From positions 1,736,001 through 1,800,000 of the forward strand of contig NZ_JACRTF010000001.1 in assembly GCF_014385165.1 (NCBI RefSeq): 64,000 nt of DNA, written 5' to 3'. How positions within the stretch are numbered: position 1 is the first letter of the stretch; each line of letters begins with the position of its first letter. This document shows positions 1 through 8,127 of the stretch, piece by piece. This DNA is from Jilunia laotingensis. Lineage in GTDB: Bacteria; Bacteroidota; Bacteroidia; Bacteroidales; Bacteroidaceae. The notes under the pieces are model-generated. The model was not told where the DNA came from and did no database searches. It saw nothing but the letters and a program-made list of their open reading frames with translations. Position numbers and translations under genes: made by a program.

Positions 1-1
1 T

Positions 2-2275
2 TCGGAAATCGATATTGCTTCCTGTTCCAAACTCAGTTCGTTTAATTGCAGTGAGAATCTGCTTAAGGAGATTAACGTAACTCAGAATCCCGAGCTGCTC
101 AATCTTTTTTGTGGCGGCAACCAAATAGAGGAATTAAATGTATCTAATCAACCTAAGATGACGAACCTAGGATGTGGTGAGAATCTTCTGAAAAGCCTGG
201 ATGTTTCCAAACTTCCCAGTCTGACCTCTCTGACATGTGATGGTAATCAACTGAAGCGTTTGGATCTTTCCAACAACGAATTTCTTTCAAGATTATATTG
301 TAAAGACAACCAGTTGGAGTTTCTTGATTTCGCTGGGAATCCACGCCTTGATTATGTCGATTGTCGTAACAATGCCAACATGACGGCATGTACGCTGAAT
401 TATATGTTTTCTACCATGTTGAGTAGATATCGCGATCCTTACAGTCCCAATTTGCTGATCGCAGGGAGCAACCCCGAACATGCGGATACGGAAGAGATAA
501 ATTCAGCGGATATGAAATGGATGACGGATGTGAAGGGGGACGGTACTGCTGTCTGTGACTCCGTTGTAATAACAATGATGCCTTCCGAAAATGGCAGTTA
601 TCGTCTCGAACAGCCTTCTTTGTATGGGAAAGATTATAAGGAAGTAACTAAAAAGGCCATGGCCGGTACTCCAGTCAAAGTGGTGGCTACACCCGATAGT
701 GATTATAAATATGAGAGTGTGACGGTCGGTGGAGAAACAATTGCCGATACCTTGTTTGTATTGAAAGAAGATGCAGCCATTTCGGTAAATTTCAAATCGA
801 CATTTGTTCCTTACATCACTGTCGATGTGGCGGCCGGAACTCAGATGTCATTTGCCTTGAGAGCTGCGGAGGAAGATACGGAAGTCAGCGTGGATTGGGG
901 CGATGGCGTTGAAAGTGCTTATACGGTAGGTACGGGTGTGAGTCGTATAGACGGATATGCTGCCGGAACAACCGTTAAGATTGCAGGTGCGGTCATTGAA
1001 GCCGACTTTACGAGCTATCCCGGTATGGGATTATGGGACAATCAGTTGACGGGTATCGATATTTCCCATAACGATGGTTTGGTTTCCCTGAGTACTTATA
1101 TGAATCCGGTGCAGAAGTTAACGGTAGGCAATTGCCTTGACCTTGAATATTTGGATTGTGCTTATTGTGAACTTGACGAACTGGATGTTACTGCCAATAC
1201 GAAATTGGTTACATTGCTTTGCTATGGCAATGAACTAACCAAACTGGATGTAACCAAATGTACGCAATTGGAGGAATTAAGTGCCAAGAACAATCAGCTG
1301 GCAGAACTCAACCTGTCCGGTAATACGAAACTTGTATCCCTTGATGTGCAGAATAATGAACTGGAACAAATTGATGTTACACAAATGAAGAATCTGGAAA
1401 GTCTCGCTATCAATGCGAACAAGATTCGTGAGATCGATTTGGCAAACAACGCGGAACTTCGGATTCTTACGGTATCTGGCAATGAATTGACCTCTTTGAA
1501 CTTGAGTCATAATACGAAACTCGGTAAACTTTTATGTGCCGACAACAAGTTGGCTGCTTTGGATCTGAGCCACCATACTGGTATCTATTACATCGACTGT
1601 GGTGGAAACAGCATGACTGCTTGCGCCTTGAATGATCTTTATTACGGTTTGCCCGAATATCCTGAACTCGAAGAGCCTGTGAAAGGATTTACACTTTGGG
1701 TTAAAGGTTCTGATGAAGGCACATGCAATGATGCCGAACATGCCGAATCTCTTATTGCCACCGGTAAGGGTTGGAGGATAAATTATGAAGGTGACGGAAC
1801 CGGATGTAACGAAGCTTATATTACGGTGAAAGAACCTGTGAACGGCAAAATACAATTAATGGACAGTAACAATAAGAAAGTTGTTTCCGGTGGTAAAGTG
1901 GCTAAAAACACAGTGGTGACCGTTATAACCGAACCGGATGAAGGCTATCAGGTAGAGAGCGTTAAAGCTAACGGCAAAGAGGTGGTTGAAAATGCATTTA
2001 CCGTATTACGGGCTACGGACGTAGTTGCCAAATTCACTATCTTATCAGGTATCGATATGAATGAAAAAGAGGCAATCACCGTTATCGGAGGAAAAAATAA
2101 TATCACATTTGATGCCTCCGCGCAAGCTGAAATCGGAATCTATTCCATGGATGGTGTACAGATTCAGAAGAAGACTATTTCTGATAACGAAAGGATCGAT
2201 TTGCCGGCAGGTATGTATGTGGTGACTGTGAAGACTGGCCAGGCAAATGTGTCTAAAGTGGTTGTAGTTTACTAG
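2..2275 (+). CDS. Secreted leucine-rich-repeat protein, 5' truncated by the window edge
   Basis: The reading frame is already open at base 2, so the start and any signal peptide lie upstream. The visible part has two blocks of short leucine-rich repeats of the type L-x-x-L-x-C-x-x-N-x-L, in which a cysteine ladder runs through the repeats (for example LTCDGNQLKRLDLS). Each block is followed by a similar tail (MTAC-L-N, then a GSN/GSD-EHA segment) and a divergent InlB B-repeat-like module, so the protein contains a large internal duplication. The last 70 residues form a small beta-sandwich resembling a type IX sorting domain (YSMDGVQIQKK, LPAGMYVVTVK). Such proteins are usually cell-surface or exported binding proteins; no enzyme motif is seen. 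A strong terminator follows. The general class is secure, the biological ligand is unknown. Confidence 0.85.
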   Translation, partial: SEIDIASCSKLSSFNCSENLLKEINVTQNPELLNLFCGGNQIEELNVSNQPKMTNLGCGENLLKSLDVSKLPSLTSLTCDGNQLKRLDLSNNEFLSRLYCKDNQLEFLDFAGNPRLDYVDCRNNANMTACTLNYMFSTMLSRYRDPYSPNLLIAGSNPEHADTEEINSADMKWMTDVKGDGTAVCDSVVITMMPSENGSYRLEQPSLYGKDYKEVTKKAMAGTPVKVVATPDSDYKYESVTVGGETIADTLFVLKEDAAISVNFKSTFVPYITVDVAAGTQMSFALRAAEEDTEVSVDWGDGVESAYTVGTGVSRIDGYAAGTTVKIAGAVIEADFTSYPGMGLWDNQLTGIDISHNDGLVSLSTYMNPVQKLTVGNCLDLEYLDCAYCELDELDVTANTKLVTLLCYGNELTKLDVTKCTQLEELSAKNNQLAELNLSGNTKLVSLDVQNNELEQIDVTQMKNLESLAINANKIREIDLANNAELRILTVSGNELTSLNLSHNTKLGKLLCADNKLAALDLSHHTGIYYIDCGGNSMTACALNDLYYGLPEYPELEEPVKGFTLWVKGSDEGTCNDAEHAESLIATGKGWRINYEGDGTGCNEAYITVKEPVNGKIQLMDSNNKKVVSGGKVAKNTVVTVITEPDEGYQVESVKANGKEVVENAFTVLRATDVVAKFTILSGIDMNEKEAITVIGGKNNITFDASAQAEIGIYSMDGVQIQKKTISDNERIDLPAGMYVVTVKTGQANVSKVVVVY

Positions 2276-2312
2276 AAGATGTCTCTTTCCCGGAGGATAG
2301 AATACTTGAAAA

Positions 2313-2362
2313 GGCCGGACATCCTACTCTGTTGACGGAGTGGATGTCCGGTCTGTTTTTTT
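2313..2362 (+). terminator. Rho-independent terminator after the LRR gene
   Basis: CCGGACATCC at 2315-2324 pairs with GGATGTCCGG at 2342-2351, extended inwards by an ACTC/GAGT pairing, and is followed by a run of seven T at 2356-2362. It separates the LRR gene from rbfA. Confidence 0.85.
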
Positions 2363-2473
2363 CTAAGGGATCATGATGAAATAAAAAAAGAAATGTATGG
2401 TTCCCCAATAACAGCGCACGCTGTTATTTACTAAAAAAACATATAAATATCCTGCCGCTATAATATAATTCCG

Positions 2474-2481
2474 TAACTTTG
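2474..2481 (+). promoter_or_regulatory. Candidate -7 element for the rbfA-permease operon
   Basis: TAACTTTG fits the Bacteroides -7 consensus TAnnTTTG, about 70 bases before the rbfA start. I see no clean -33 TTTG at the usual spacing, so this is a weak call. Confidence 0.4.
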
Positions 2482-2550
2482 TGTTTTGTAAAATGGAATG
2501 GTACCCAACCATTTGCTAGAATATGTTGAACAATTAGAACAATTGCCTTT

Positions 2551-2886
2551 ATGGAAACAACCCGTCAGAATAAAATATCCCGTTTGTTGCAGAAAGAACT
2601 AAGTGAAATTTTCTTGCTTCAGACCAAAGCCATGCCCGGAATATTGATATCGGTAAGTGCCGTGCGTATCAGTCCCGATATGAGCATTGCCCGCGTTTAT
2701 CTCAGTGTGTTCCCCTCTGAAAAAGCGGAAGAAATGGTAAAGAATATCAATAACAATATGAAGTCCATCCGTTATGAACTTGGAATGCGGGTACGTCATC
2801 AGCTGCGTATCATTCCCGAGTTGAAGTTTTTTGTGGACGATTCTTTAGACTATATTGAAAAGATTGATTCTTTGCTGAAAGAGTGA
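2551..2886 (+). CDS. rbfA: Ribosome-binding factor A
   Basis: A 111-residue protein, normal length for RbfA, which binds the 30S subunit and assists late 16S rRNA maturation, especially in the cold. The sequence has the family pattern: basic N-terminus (TRQNKISRLLQKELSEIF), then a KH-like fold with ISVSAVRISPDMSIARVYLSVF and the C-terminal RVRHQLRIIPELKFFVDDSLDY motif typical of RbfA. ATG at 2551 is the first start after the preceding terminator. Its stop overlaps the GTG start of the following permease by four bases (GTGA), so the two are translationally coupled. Confidence 0.93.
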   Translation: METTRQNKISRLLQKELSEIFLLQTKAMPGILISVSAVRISPDMSIARVYLSVFPSEKAEEMVKNINNNMKSIRYELGMRVRHQLRIIPELKFFVDDSLDYIEKIDSLLKE

Positions 2887-4115
2887 ACCTGCCTTTTTAC
2901 ATAGCTAGGCGCTACCTCTTCTCGAAGAAGAAGCATAATGCCATTAACATTATCTCCGCCATATCCGTATGCGGGGTGGCTCTTGCTACGTTGGCACTTG
3001 TTTGTACTCTTTCCGTCTTCAACGGTTTCCAGGATATGGTAGCCGGACTGTTTACCGCTTTCGATCCCGAACTGAAGATTACCATCCGCGAGGGTAAGGT
3101 TTTCGATGGTCAGGACGAACGAATTAGGGCTATCCGGACATTGCCCGAAGTCTCGGTCTTTACCGAAACATTGGAGGAGAACGCCATGGTACAATACAAA
3201 GATCGCCAAACAATGGCAGTCATCAAAGGGGTGGAAGATAACTTCGAGGATCTTACGGCAATCGATAGTATCCTGTATGGTGCGGGAGACTTCCTGTTGC
3301 ACGATTCCATCGTGGATTATGGAGTGATGGGTATCGAACTGGTATCTACGCTGGGGACGGGAATACAATTTGTCGATCCCCTTCAAATCTATACGCCGAA
3401 GAGGAACGTGAAAGTAAACATGGCCAATCCTGCCTCTTCCTTCAACATGGATTACCTGTTTTCCCCCGGTGCCGTATTCGTGGTTAACCAGCAAAAATAT
3501 GATTCCCGCTACATACTGACTTCGCTTGATTTTGTCCGCCGGATGCTGGATTACACTTCCGAAGTGTCTGCGGTGGAATTGAGGCTAAAGCCGGATGCTT
3601 CTCTCTCTTCCGTCAAGTCGAAGATAGCTTCGATGTTAGGGGATGAGTTTCTTGTACAAGATCGTTACGAGCAACAGGCAGACGTGTTCCGTATCATGGA
3701 AATAGAAAAACTGATCTCTTACCTCTTTCTCACTTTTATCCTCATGATTGCTTGTTTCAATGTCATTGGCTCTCTTTCCATGCTGATTTTGGATAAGAAA
3801 GAAGATGTGGTCACGTTGCGCAATCTTGGAGCCGACGACCGGCTGATCCGGCGAATATTCCTTTTTGAAGGTCGGTTGATTTCTCTCTTCGGGGCCTTGA
3901 TCGGCATTGTACTCGGACTGGGACTTTGTTTTATCCAGCAAAAGTTCGGACTGATCACTCTCGGTGGGGGAGGCGGACAGTTTATTGTCGATGCCTACCC
4001 CGTAAGTGTCCATTTCTGGGATGTGGTACTGGTCTTCGTTACCGTCCTGTCTGTTGGTTTCCTTTCGGTATGGTATCCGGTACGGTATTTAAGCAAACGG
4101 CTTCTTTCTAATTGA
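2883..4115 (+). CDS. LolC/LolE-like ABC transporter permease (FtsX family)
   Basis: A 410-residue inner-membrane protein of the lipoprotein-releasing permease family, which with an ATPase extracts lipoproteins from the inner membrane for sorting to the outer membrane. Seen: an N-terminal amphipathic segment (FYIARRYLFSKKKHNAINII), a first membrane helix at about 20-47, a periplasmic MacB/LolE-like region of about 200 residues, and three C-terminal helices at about 275-300, 325-350 and 375-400 (FtsX domain). The GTG start overlaps the rbfA stop (GTGA) and no good in-frame ATG is nearby. No cognate ATPase is adjacent, which is usual for this gene in Bacteroidetes. Assignment to LolC versus LolE cannot be made. 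Confidence 0.85.
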   Translation: MNLPFYIARRYLFSKKKHNAINIISAISVCGVALATLALVCTLSVFNGFQDMVAGLFTAFDPELKITIREGKVFDGQDERIRAIRTLPEVSVFTETLEENAMVQYKDRQTMAVIKGVEDNFEDLTAIDSILYGAGDFLLHDSIVDYGVMGIELVSTLGTGIQFVDPLQIYTPKRNVKVNMANPASSFNMDYLFSPGAVFVVNQQKYDSRYILTSLDFVRRMLDYTSEVSAVELRLKPDASLSSVKSKIASMLGDEFLVQDRYEQQADVFRIMEIEKLISYLFLTFILMIACFNVIGSLSMLILDKKEDVVTLRNLGADDRLIRRIFLFEGRLISLFGALIGIVLGLGLCFIQQKFGLITLGGGGGQFIVDAYPVSVHFWDVVLVFVTVLSVGFLSVWYPVRYLSKRLLSN

Positions 4116-4933
4116 CAATAGGTAGCTTTGCTGAAATGAGTTGAAGTACAAAATTGTGGCTTAATTCTGTAAATGTTAAGATTATGCCAATGAATAGGTA
4201 CTAACTTCATACATAAAAGTTATTAATATGTTACCCAAAGGTTTCAATATACAAATTGAATCTTTTAAGCAAGAGATCGCTTTAATTTCGTGTTAGGACG
4301 ATCTTTCAAAATCAAAAACAGTTCATTGTGGAGGGGGCTTTATTTTCCTACCATTATTTTTTTCCTTCTTGGAGAATAGTTGTTACTCAGCTGATTGATT
4401 ATTTCAGTCTTACATCTAAGAGCTTTGATGCTCTTTACCGTACGCTCTTCACTATCATAAATGAGAAGGATGCTTTGGTGATTTTCTTCGATTGTGCCGG
4501 AGGCATTGTTGGCGAGACCTATGATTGTTAGCTTATTTTCATTCTATGTTTCATCGTGAACGGTACTGTGTAGCTAGACGTGATAGATATCTTTTTGTTT
4601 GGCTTTAATTGTGGCGTTGATGCTGAAGCCTGACAATTCCCTTGGAAGCCGGTTTCTTATAAGGCGAGATATGCCTTCCCCGTAGAGAAGCGTTCCCTTT
4701 GTTTTAATCCTCCATTCTTTTTCTTGCAACTGTCCAATGTAAAACATGCCCATGTAACGCAGTGAAACATGGGCATGTAACGCAGTGAGACATGGGGGTG
4801 TTTAACAGTGAAACATCCCCATGTTTGACATCGTTGGGCAACGAGATAAAAGGGTTCCCTTTATATGGAAGACAGGCTTCCATCAAGGGTAGTGCAAATC
4901 TTCTTTGCTAGAAACGCAAATCTCGTTTGCAAA
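4116..4933. other. Gene-free convergent intergenic region
   Basis: 818 bases between the permease (+) and GH115 (-), whose 3' ends face each other. Apart from the tandem array at 4743-4834 it holds only short open frames without family resemblance (the longest plus-strand one, 67 codons, starts at GTG 4328 and has no visible ribosome site). Near 4892-4936 the word GCAAATC occurs three times. No RNA gene was recognised. Confidence 0.6.
4743..4834. repeat. Four-unit 23-bp tandem array with paired palindromic cores
   Basis: Four consecutive 23-base units: 4743-4765, 4766-4788, 4789-4811, 4812-4834. Cores are ACATGCCCATGT, ACATGGGCATGT, ACATGGGGGTGT and ACATCCCCATGT. Units 1 and 2 are exact reverse complements in the core, units 3 and 4 differ from that by one base, so adjacent units can pair as hairpins. 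Spacers share the ending CAGTGA in units 1-3. It lies between convergent gene ends, so it could end transcripts from both sides. The same architecture recurs at 42298-42389. Confidence 0.85.
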
Positions 4934-7888
4934 TCACTTTGTCCTGAATGACAATGTAGAGTTCGGACCTAAATAAGAACGCTTCATTCCACCGAAATCG
5001 AGGACGATTTTCTGAATGACAACTCCCGGATCTCCACAACGAATCTGCAAGGTATGGCGACCGGGTTTGTCGATATGAAGAGTCGATTTGTTGACGGTGT
5101 AGTTGCGTAGCACGCCTTCAAACCAGACCTGAGTGTATTCCACAGCCGAGGTTGTAGGAGTGGCGATGGCTCCGTCGTCGATACGTATACTATACTTCGT
5201 GTCTACATTCGTATTCTCCGATAATCGGAAATCCCGGTCGGCATGAAGGGGGAAAGTAGGAAGTACATAGGTATATACATCCACCGAACCGGCATCGAAA
5301 GTATAGAAATCATATTCTATGTGGGGAACTTCTTTCGCTCGGAAGATTTGTAGCGGTGCTACAGGGTTTCCCATTTGCAGCGACTGCCCCTCAATGCCGA
5401 TTCCATCAAGGATGTGCATCTGTATGTCGGCATTCTCGTGTTTGCGGTGGAAGCCTGCTCCGGGGATGGAGATGCAACCGTTGTCTTCTACATATATGCC
5501 TTCGACCTCTTCCGGTCGCGGAGAGGCGGGATTGAATACGGACAGAAGGACTTCCTTTTCTGCTTTGCCGTCCGTGAAGCGGATATTTCCCAAGATGTTT
5601 TCTCCTGTCGGGACTTTCTTCCAATCGACAGAGACTTGAATCCGTTCTTCGGTTGCCGTTTCACCGGATGTTTTGTTCAGTACGATCCAATCGGCCGAAG
5701 GTTGCGCCTGCCATTTAATGAAACCGTTGCCTTTATTGTAGAGGTCGATCCAGTAACTTCGGTGAAGGTAAGTGTTGAAGCATGGAAGTGCATGGAAGCT
5801 TCTTTGGGTAATGGCGGCATCTTCATTTTTCACTTGCAACGCCAGACGGGGAGAGCCTGCCGGAACATATTCCTCCAGGTGGGGCAATTGAAAATAGGCA
5901 CTCACATTGTCATAGTTTTGACGCATGGACATCATGTACTTCCATTTACCGTCAAGCAATGCGTTGTAGTCAGCGGTGATGGTTTGGAGACTGTCGTAGC
6001 AGAGTTGCACTTCTTTCTTCATCCTGTTGGTTGCAGCGCGTTGTTGGCGGGCGTACCAGCGGTTGCGCTGTCCGTTCAGTGTCATACGGTTCATCAGCTC
6101 CGCGCCTTTTACCGGATAGTATAGTAACTGGAAAAATGCCGGGCGGCTCTCTTCTTCCAATGTATTAAGTATTTTCCCGGCTTCTGCCCCGATTCTTTTG
6201 TATTCGTTTAGCCTGCCTTCTACTTCACCGTAGTTTGTTAGTGAAAAGTCGGTGTCGGTTAGTCGTTCGCAAGAGTGGTTGAAGAGATTCCAGTGGTATC
6301 CCCAACCCATGTATTCGGGTTTGCGGGAGAATGCCAACTGGATATGCGACCGGGTAATGTCTTCCAAGCGCGTATAATAAGATTCCCCGAACATACCCGA
6401 CAGCCAACGAGCCGGATAGGTCACTACGTTGTCGGCATTGAAACGGTCGATGTCGTAGGCCATGGAGAGGAACAGGGATACCTGCATTTCGGAGCCCTTC
6501 ATGTCACCGCAGTTGAGCAACCATATCCTGTCTGCCGTTGTGTCGTAAGCTTTACGCAGTTCTTCGTACATGAGTGCGGGCGGAGTGGTGCTGAACCACA
6601 AATAACTGTGTGGAACGCCTAAATAAGACACGTGATAATAAACTCCGGCTCTACCCGAGCGTTTCTGTTCATTAATACCGCTCAGGCGTTTCAGATAGCC
6701 ATAGTTGTCGTCCGGCCAGATGATGGTCACGTCATCGGGCAGTTCCAGGCCGTTGGAATAGATTTCTAGAACCTCTTTATAGGGAGTGAAGGCTTGCGGA
6801 ACGGTTTCAATGGGCTTTTTTATGTGGGATGCCAGGATGTTTCTCTGATCGAGCAGCGCGCTTCCCAGCATTTTCACTTTCTCTTTGATGGGAACTCCTA
6901 CGCCCATGGCTGCATCGTGCAATCCGCGCAGGGCGAGAGTATATACGTTTTCGTATGCGCAGTTTTCCTCAATCCGTCTGGAGAGAACTTCGTTGATTTT
7001 ATCTTTATTGGTGTTATAGTCCCAAGCTCCCATTGTCTTCTTATCCCATTCGCTGGCGGTATTCAGTAGCAGCGGTTCGCAATGGGTCGATCCCATGACG
7101 ATGGCAAAGGAGTCCGCTACCAGCTTGTTCTCGGGTATCTGGTTGAAAGCTGTGGATACCGGGTGCATGGCGGGTGCCAGATGGTTTGCCTTTAGCCTCA
7201 GCAAAAGCTCGCAGATCTTGGCATACGTCTTTGGACCGATGTTCCCTCTTTCTTTTTCAAAGTTTTTAGATGCCCACGGAGTCAGTCCCCAATCTTCGTC
7301 ATTCAGGAAAATACCCCTGTATTTTACCGAGGGCGATTTGGATAGTGTGGCGGGTGCATATAGGCAGAGAGTGGTATGTTTCTTCACGGGGACATCCGCC
7401 CACCAGTACCAGGGGGAAACACCAATCAGTTCAGAGAGGGAAAAGAGTCCATAGGCTGCCCCCCGGCGGTCACTTCCTGCCACGACCAAGGCACTGCTTA
7501 CTCCCGGGAAAGGATTCTTTACCGTTTGAATCAGATAACGTTCCCAGGCATCTTCCAAAGGAGAGATGTCGATCTTTCCTTCTTTGCTCAATTGCCGGAT
7601 AAAGGCATTCTTTTCGATGGTGCCGACAATCAGAAGCGTCTTATTATTCCGTAAGTCTGTCTGTAAGGAAGGTTTATGCCCGGTTACCATCTCGACATCT
7701 GCGGCAAACAGCGAGGCGGCTTTTTTTACCACTAAGTAATCGTTGTCGTCAAAGCAAATGGCGGCTTGTGACTTCCGTTCGACTAAATTGAATGCGTCTT
7801 TCCCCGAAGAGGGACGGTCGGATAGTTTGACTTCCGCGAATAGCGTACACGGAATAAGCAATAATGTTAACAAAAAGAGATGTTTCAT
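4934..7888 (-). CDS. GH115 family alpha-glucuronidase, secreted
   Basis: A 984-residue protein with a signal peptide (MKHLFLLTLLLIPCTLFA). GH115 enzymes remove alpha-1,2-linked glucuronic or 4-O-methylglucuronic acid from xylan, including internal residues. Family features seen: N-terminal alpha/beta domain, the strongly conserved segment SVKYRGIFLNDEDWGLTPWA at about 190, then TIM-barrel motifs (LKANHLAPAMH, MGSTHCEPLL, WPDDNYGYLKRL), an alpha-helical region at about 560-680, and C-terminal beta domains. Length matches the family. It is a single gene with its own -7 element, separated from the other glycan genes by topA. I did not assign catalytic residues. Confidence 0.92.
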   Translation of the reverse strand: MKHLFLLTLLLIPCTLFAEVKLSDRPSSGKDAFNLVERKSQAAICFDDNDYLVVKKAASLFAADVEMVTGHKPSLQTDLRNNKTLLIVGTIEKNAFIRQLSKEGKIDISPLEDAWERYLIQTVKNPFPGVSSALVVAGSDRRGAAYGLFSLSELIGVSPWYWWADVPVKKHTTLCLYAPATLSKSPSVKYRGIFLNDEDWGLTPWASKNFEKERGNIGPKTYAKICELLLRLKANHLAPAMHPVSTAFNQIPENKLVADSFAIVMGSTHCEPLLLNTASEWDKKTMGAWDYNTNKDKINEVLSRRIEENCAYENVYTLALRGLHDAAMGVGVPIKEKVKMLGSALLDQRNILASHIKKPIETVPQAFTPYKEVLEIYSNGLELPDDVTIIWPDDNYGYLKRLSGINEQKRSGRAGVYYHVSYLGVPHSYLWFSTTPPALMYEELRKAYDTTADRIWLLNCGDMKGSEMQVSLFLSMAYDIDRFNADNVVTYPARWLSGMFGESYYTRLEDITRSHIQLAFSRKPEYMGWGYHWNLFNHSCERLTDTDFSLTNYGEVEGRLNEYKRIGAEAGKILNTLEEESRPAFFQLLYYPVKGAELMNRMTLNGQRNRWYARQQRAATNRMKKEVQLCYDSLQTITADYNALLDGKWKYMMSMRQNYDNVSAYFQLPHLEEYVPAGSPRLALQVKNEDAAITQRSFHALPCFNTYLHRSYWIDLYNKGNGFIKWQAQPSADWIVLNKTSGETATEERIQVSVDWKKVPTGENILGNIRFTDGKAEKEVLLSVFNPASPRPEEVEGIYVEDNGCISIPGAGFHRKHENADIQMHILDGIGIEGQSLQMGNPVAPLQIFRAKEVPHIEYDFYTFDAGSVDVYTYVLPTFPLHADRDFRLSENTNVDTKYSIRIDDGAIATPTTSAVEYTQVWFEGVLRNYTVNKSTLHIDKPGRHTLQIRCGDPGVVIQKIVLDFGGMKRSYLGPNSTLSFRTK

Positions 7889-7949
7889 TTCAGATTATGT
7901 TTAAGTATTTGTAACGAATGTAATAGTAGCCGGTGTGTGTATTCTTTTG

Positions 7950-7957
7950 CAAAAATA
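7950..7957 (-). promoter_or_regulatory. Candidate -7 element for GH115
   Basis: On the minus strand TATTTTTG, matching TAnnTTTG, about 60 bases before the GH115 start. No obvious -33 partner. Confidence 0.4.
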
Positions 7958-8042
7958 CATCTTTCTGGTGTAGAAGATGACTTTTTTTACCGAAAAAGGA
8001 AAGATTCTCCCTATATTATAAGGTAAGAAAAATGTTTTTTTC

Positions 8043-8050
8043 TACTTTTG
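8043..8050 (+). promoter_or_regulatory. Candidate -7 element for topA
   Basis: TACTTTTG matches TAnnTTTG and lies 77 bases before the topA ATG. Confidence 0.45.
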
Positions 8051-8127
8051 TCGCCAAATTTCAGATTAGAAGAGAGTTGAAACTTTGAAAAGCACCGCTC
8101 TCAAACATCCCTATTAAAGTAAAAACT

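Noticed and set aside
2850..3494. 214-codon frame antisense to the permease
   Set aside because: Overlaps rbfA and the permease completely on the other strand; no domain.
4328..4531. 67-codon open frame in the convergent intergenic region
   Set aside because: GTG start without ribosome site or promoter, no family resemblance, lies in a region otherwise lacking genes.
4743..4834. Possible CRISPR array
   Set aside because: Units of 22-23 bases are contiguous with no unique 30-base spacers, each array has only four units, and no cas genes are present.
5375..6124. 249-codon frame antisense to GH115
   Set aside because: It lies wholly inside a well-supported gene and has cysteine/phenylalanine-rich low-likelihood protein; a codon-bias shadow.
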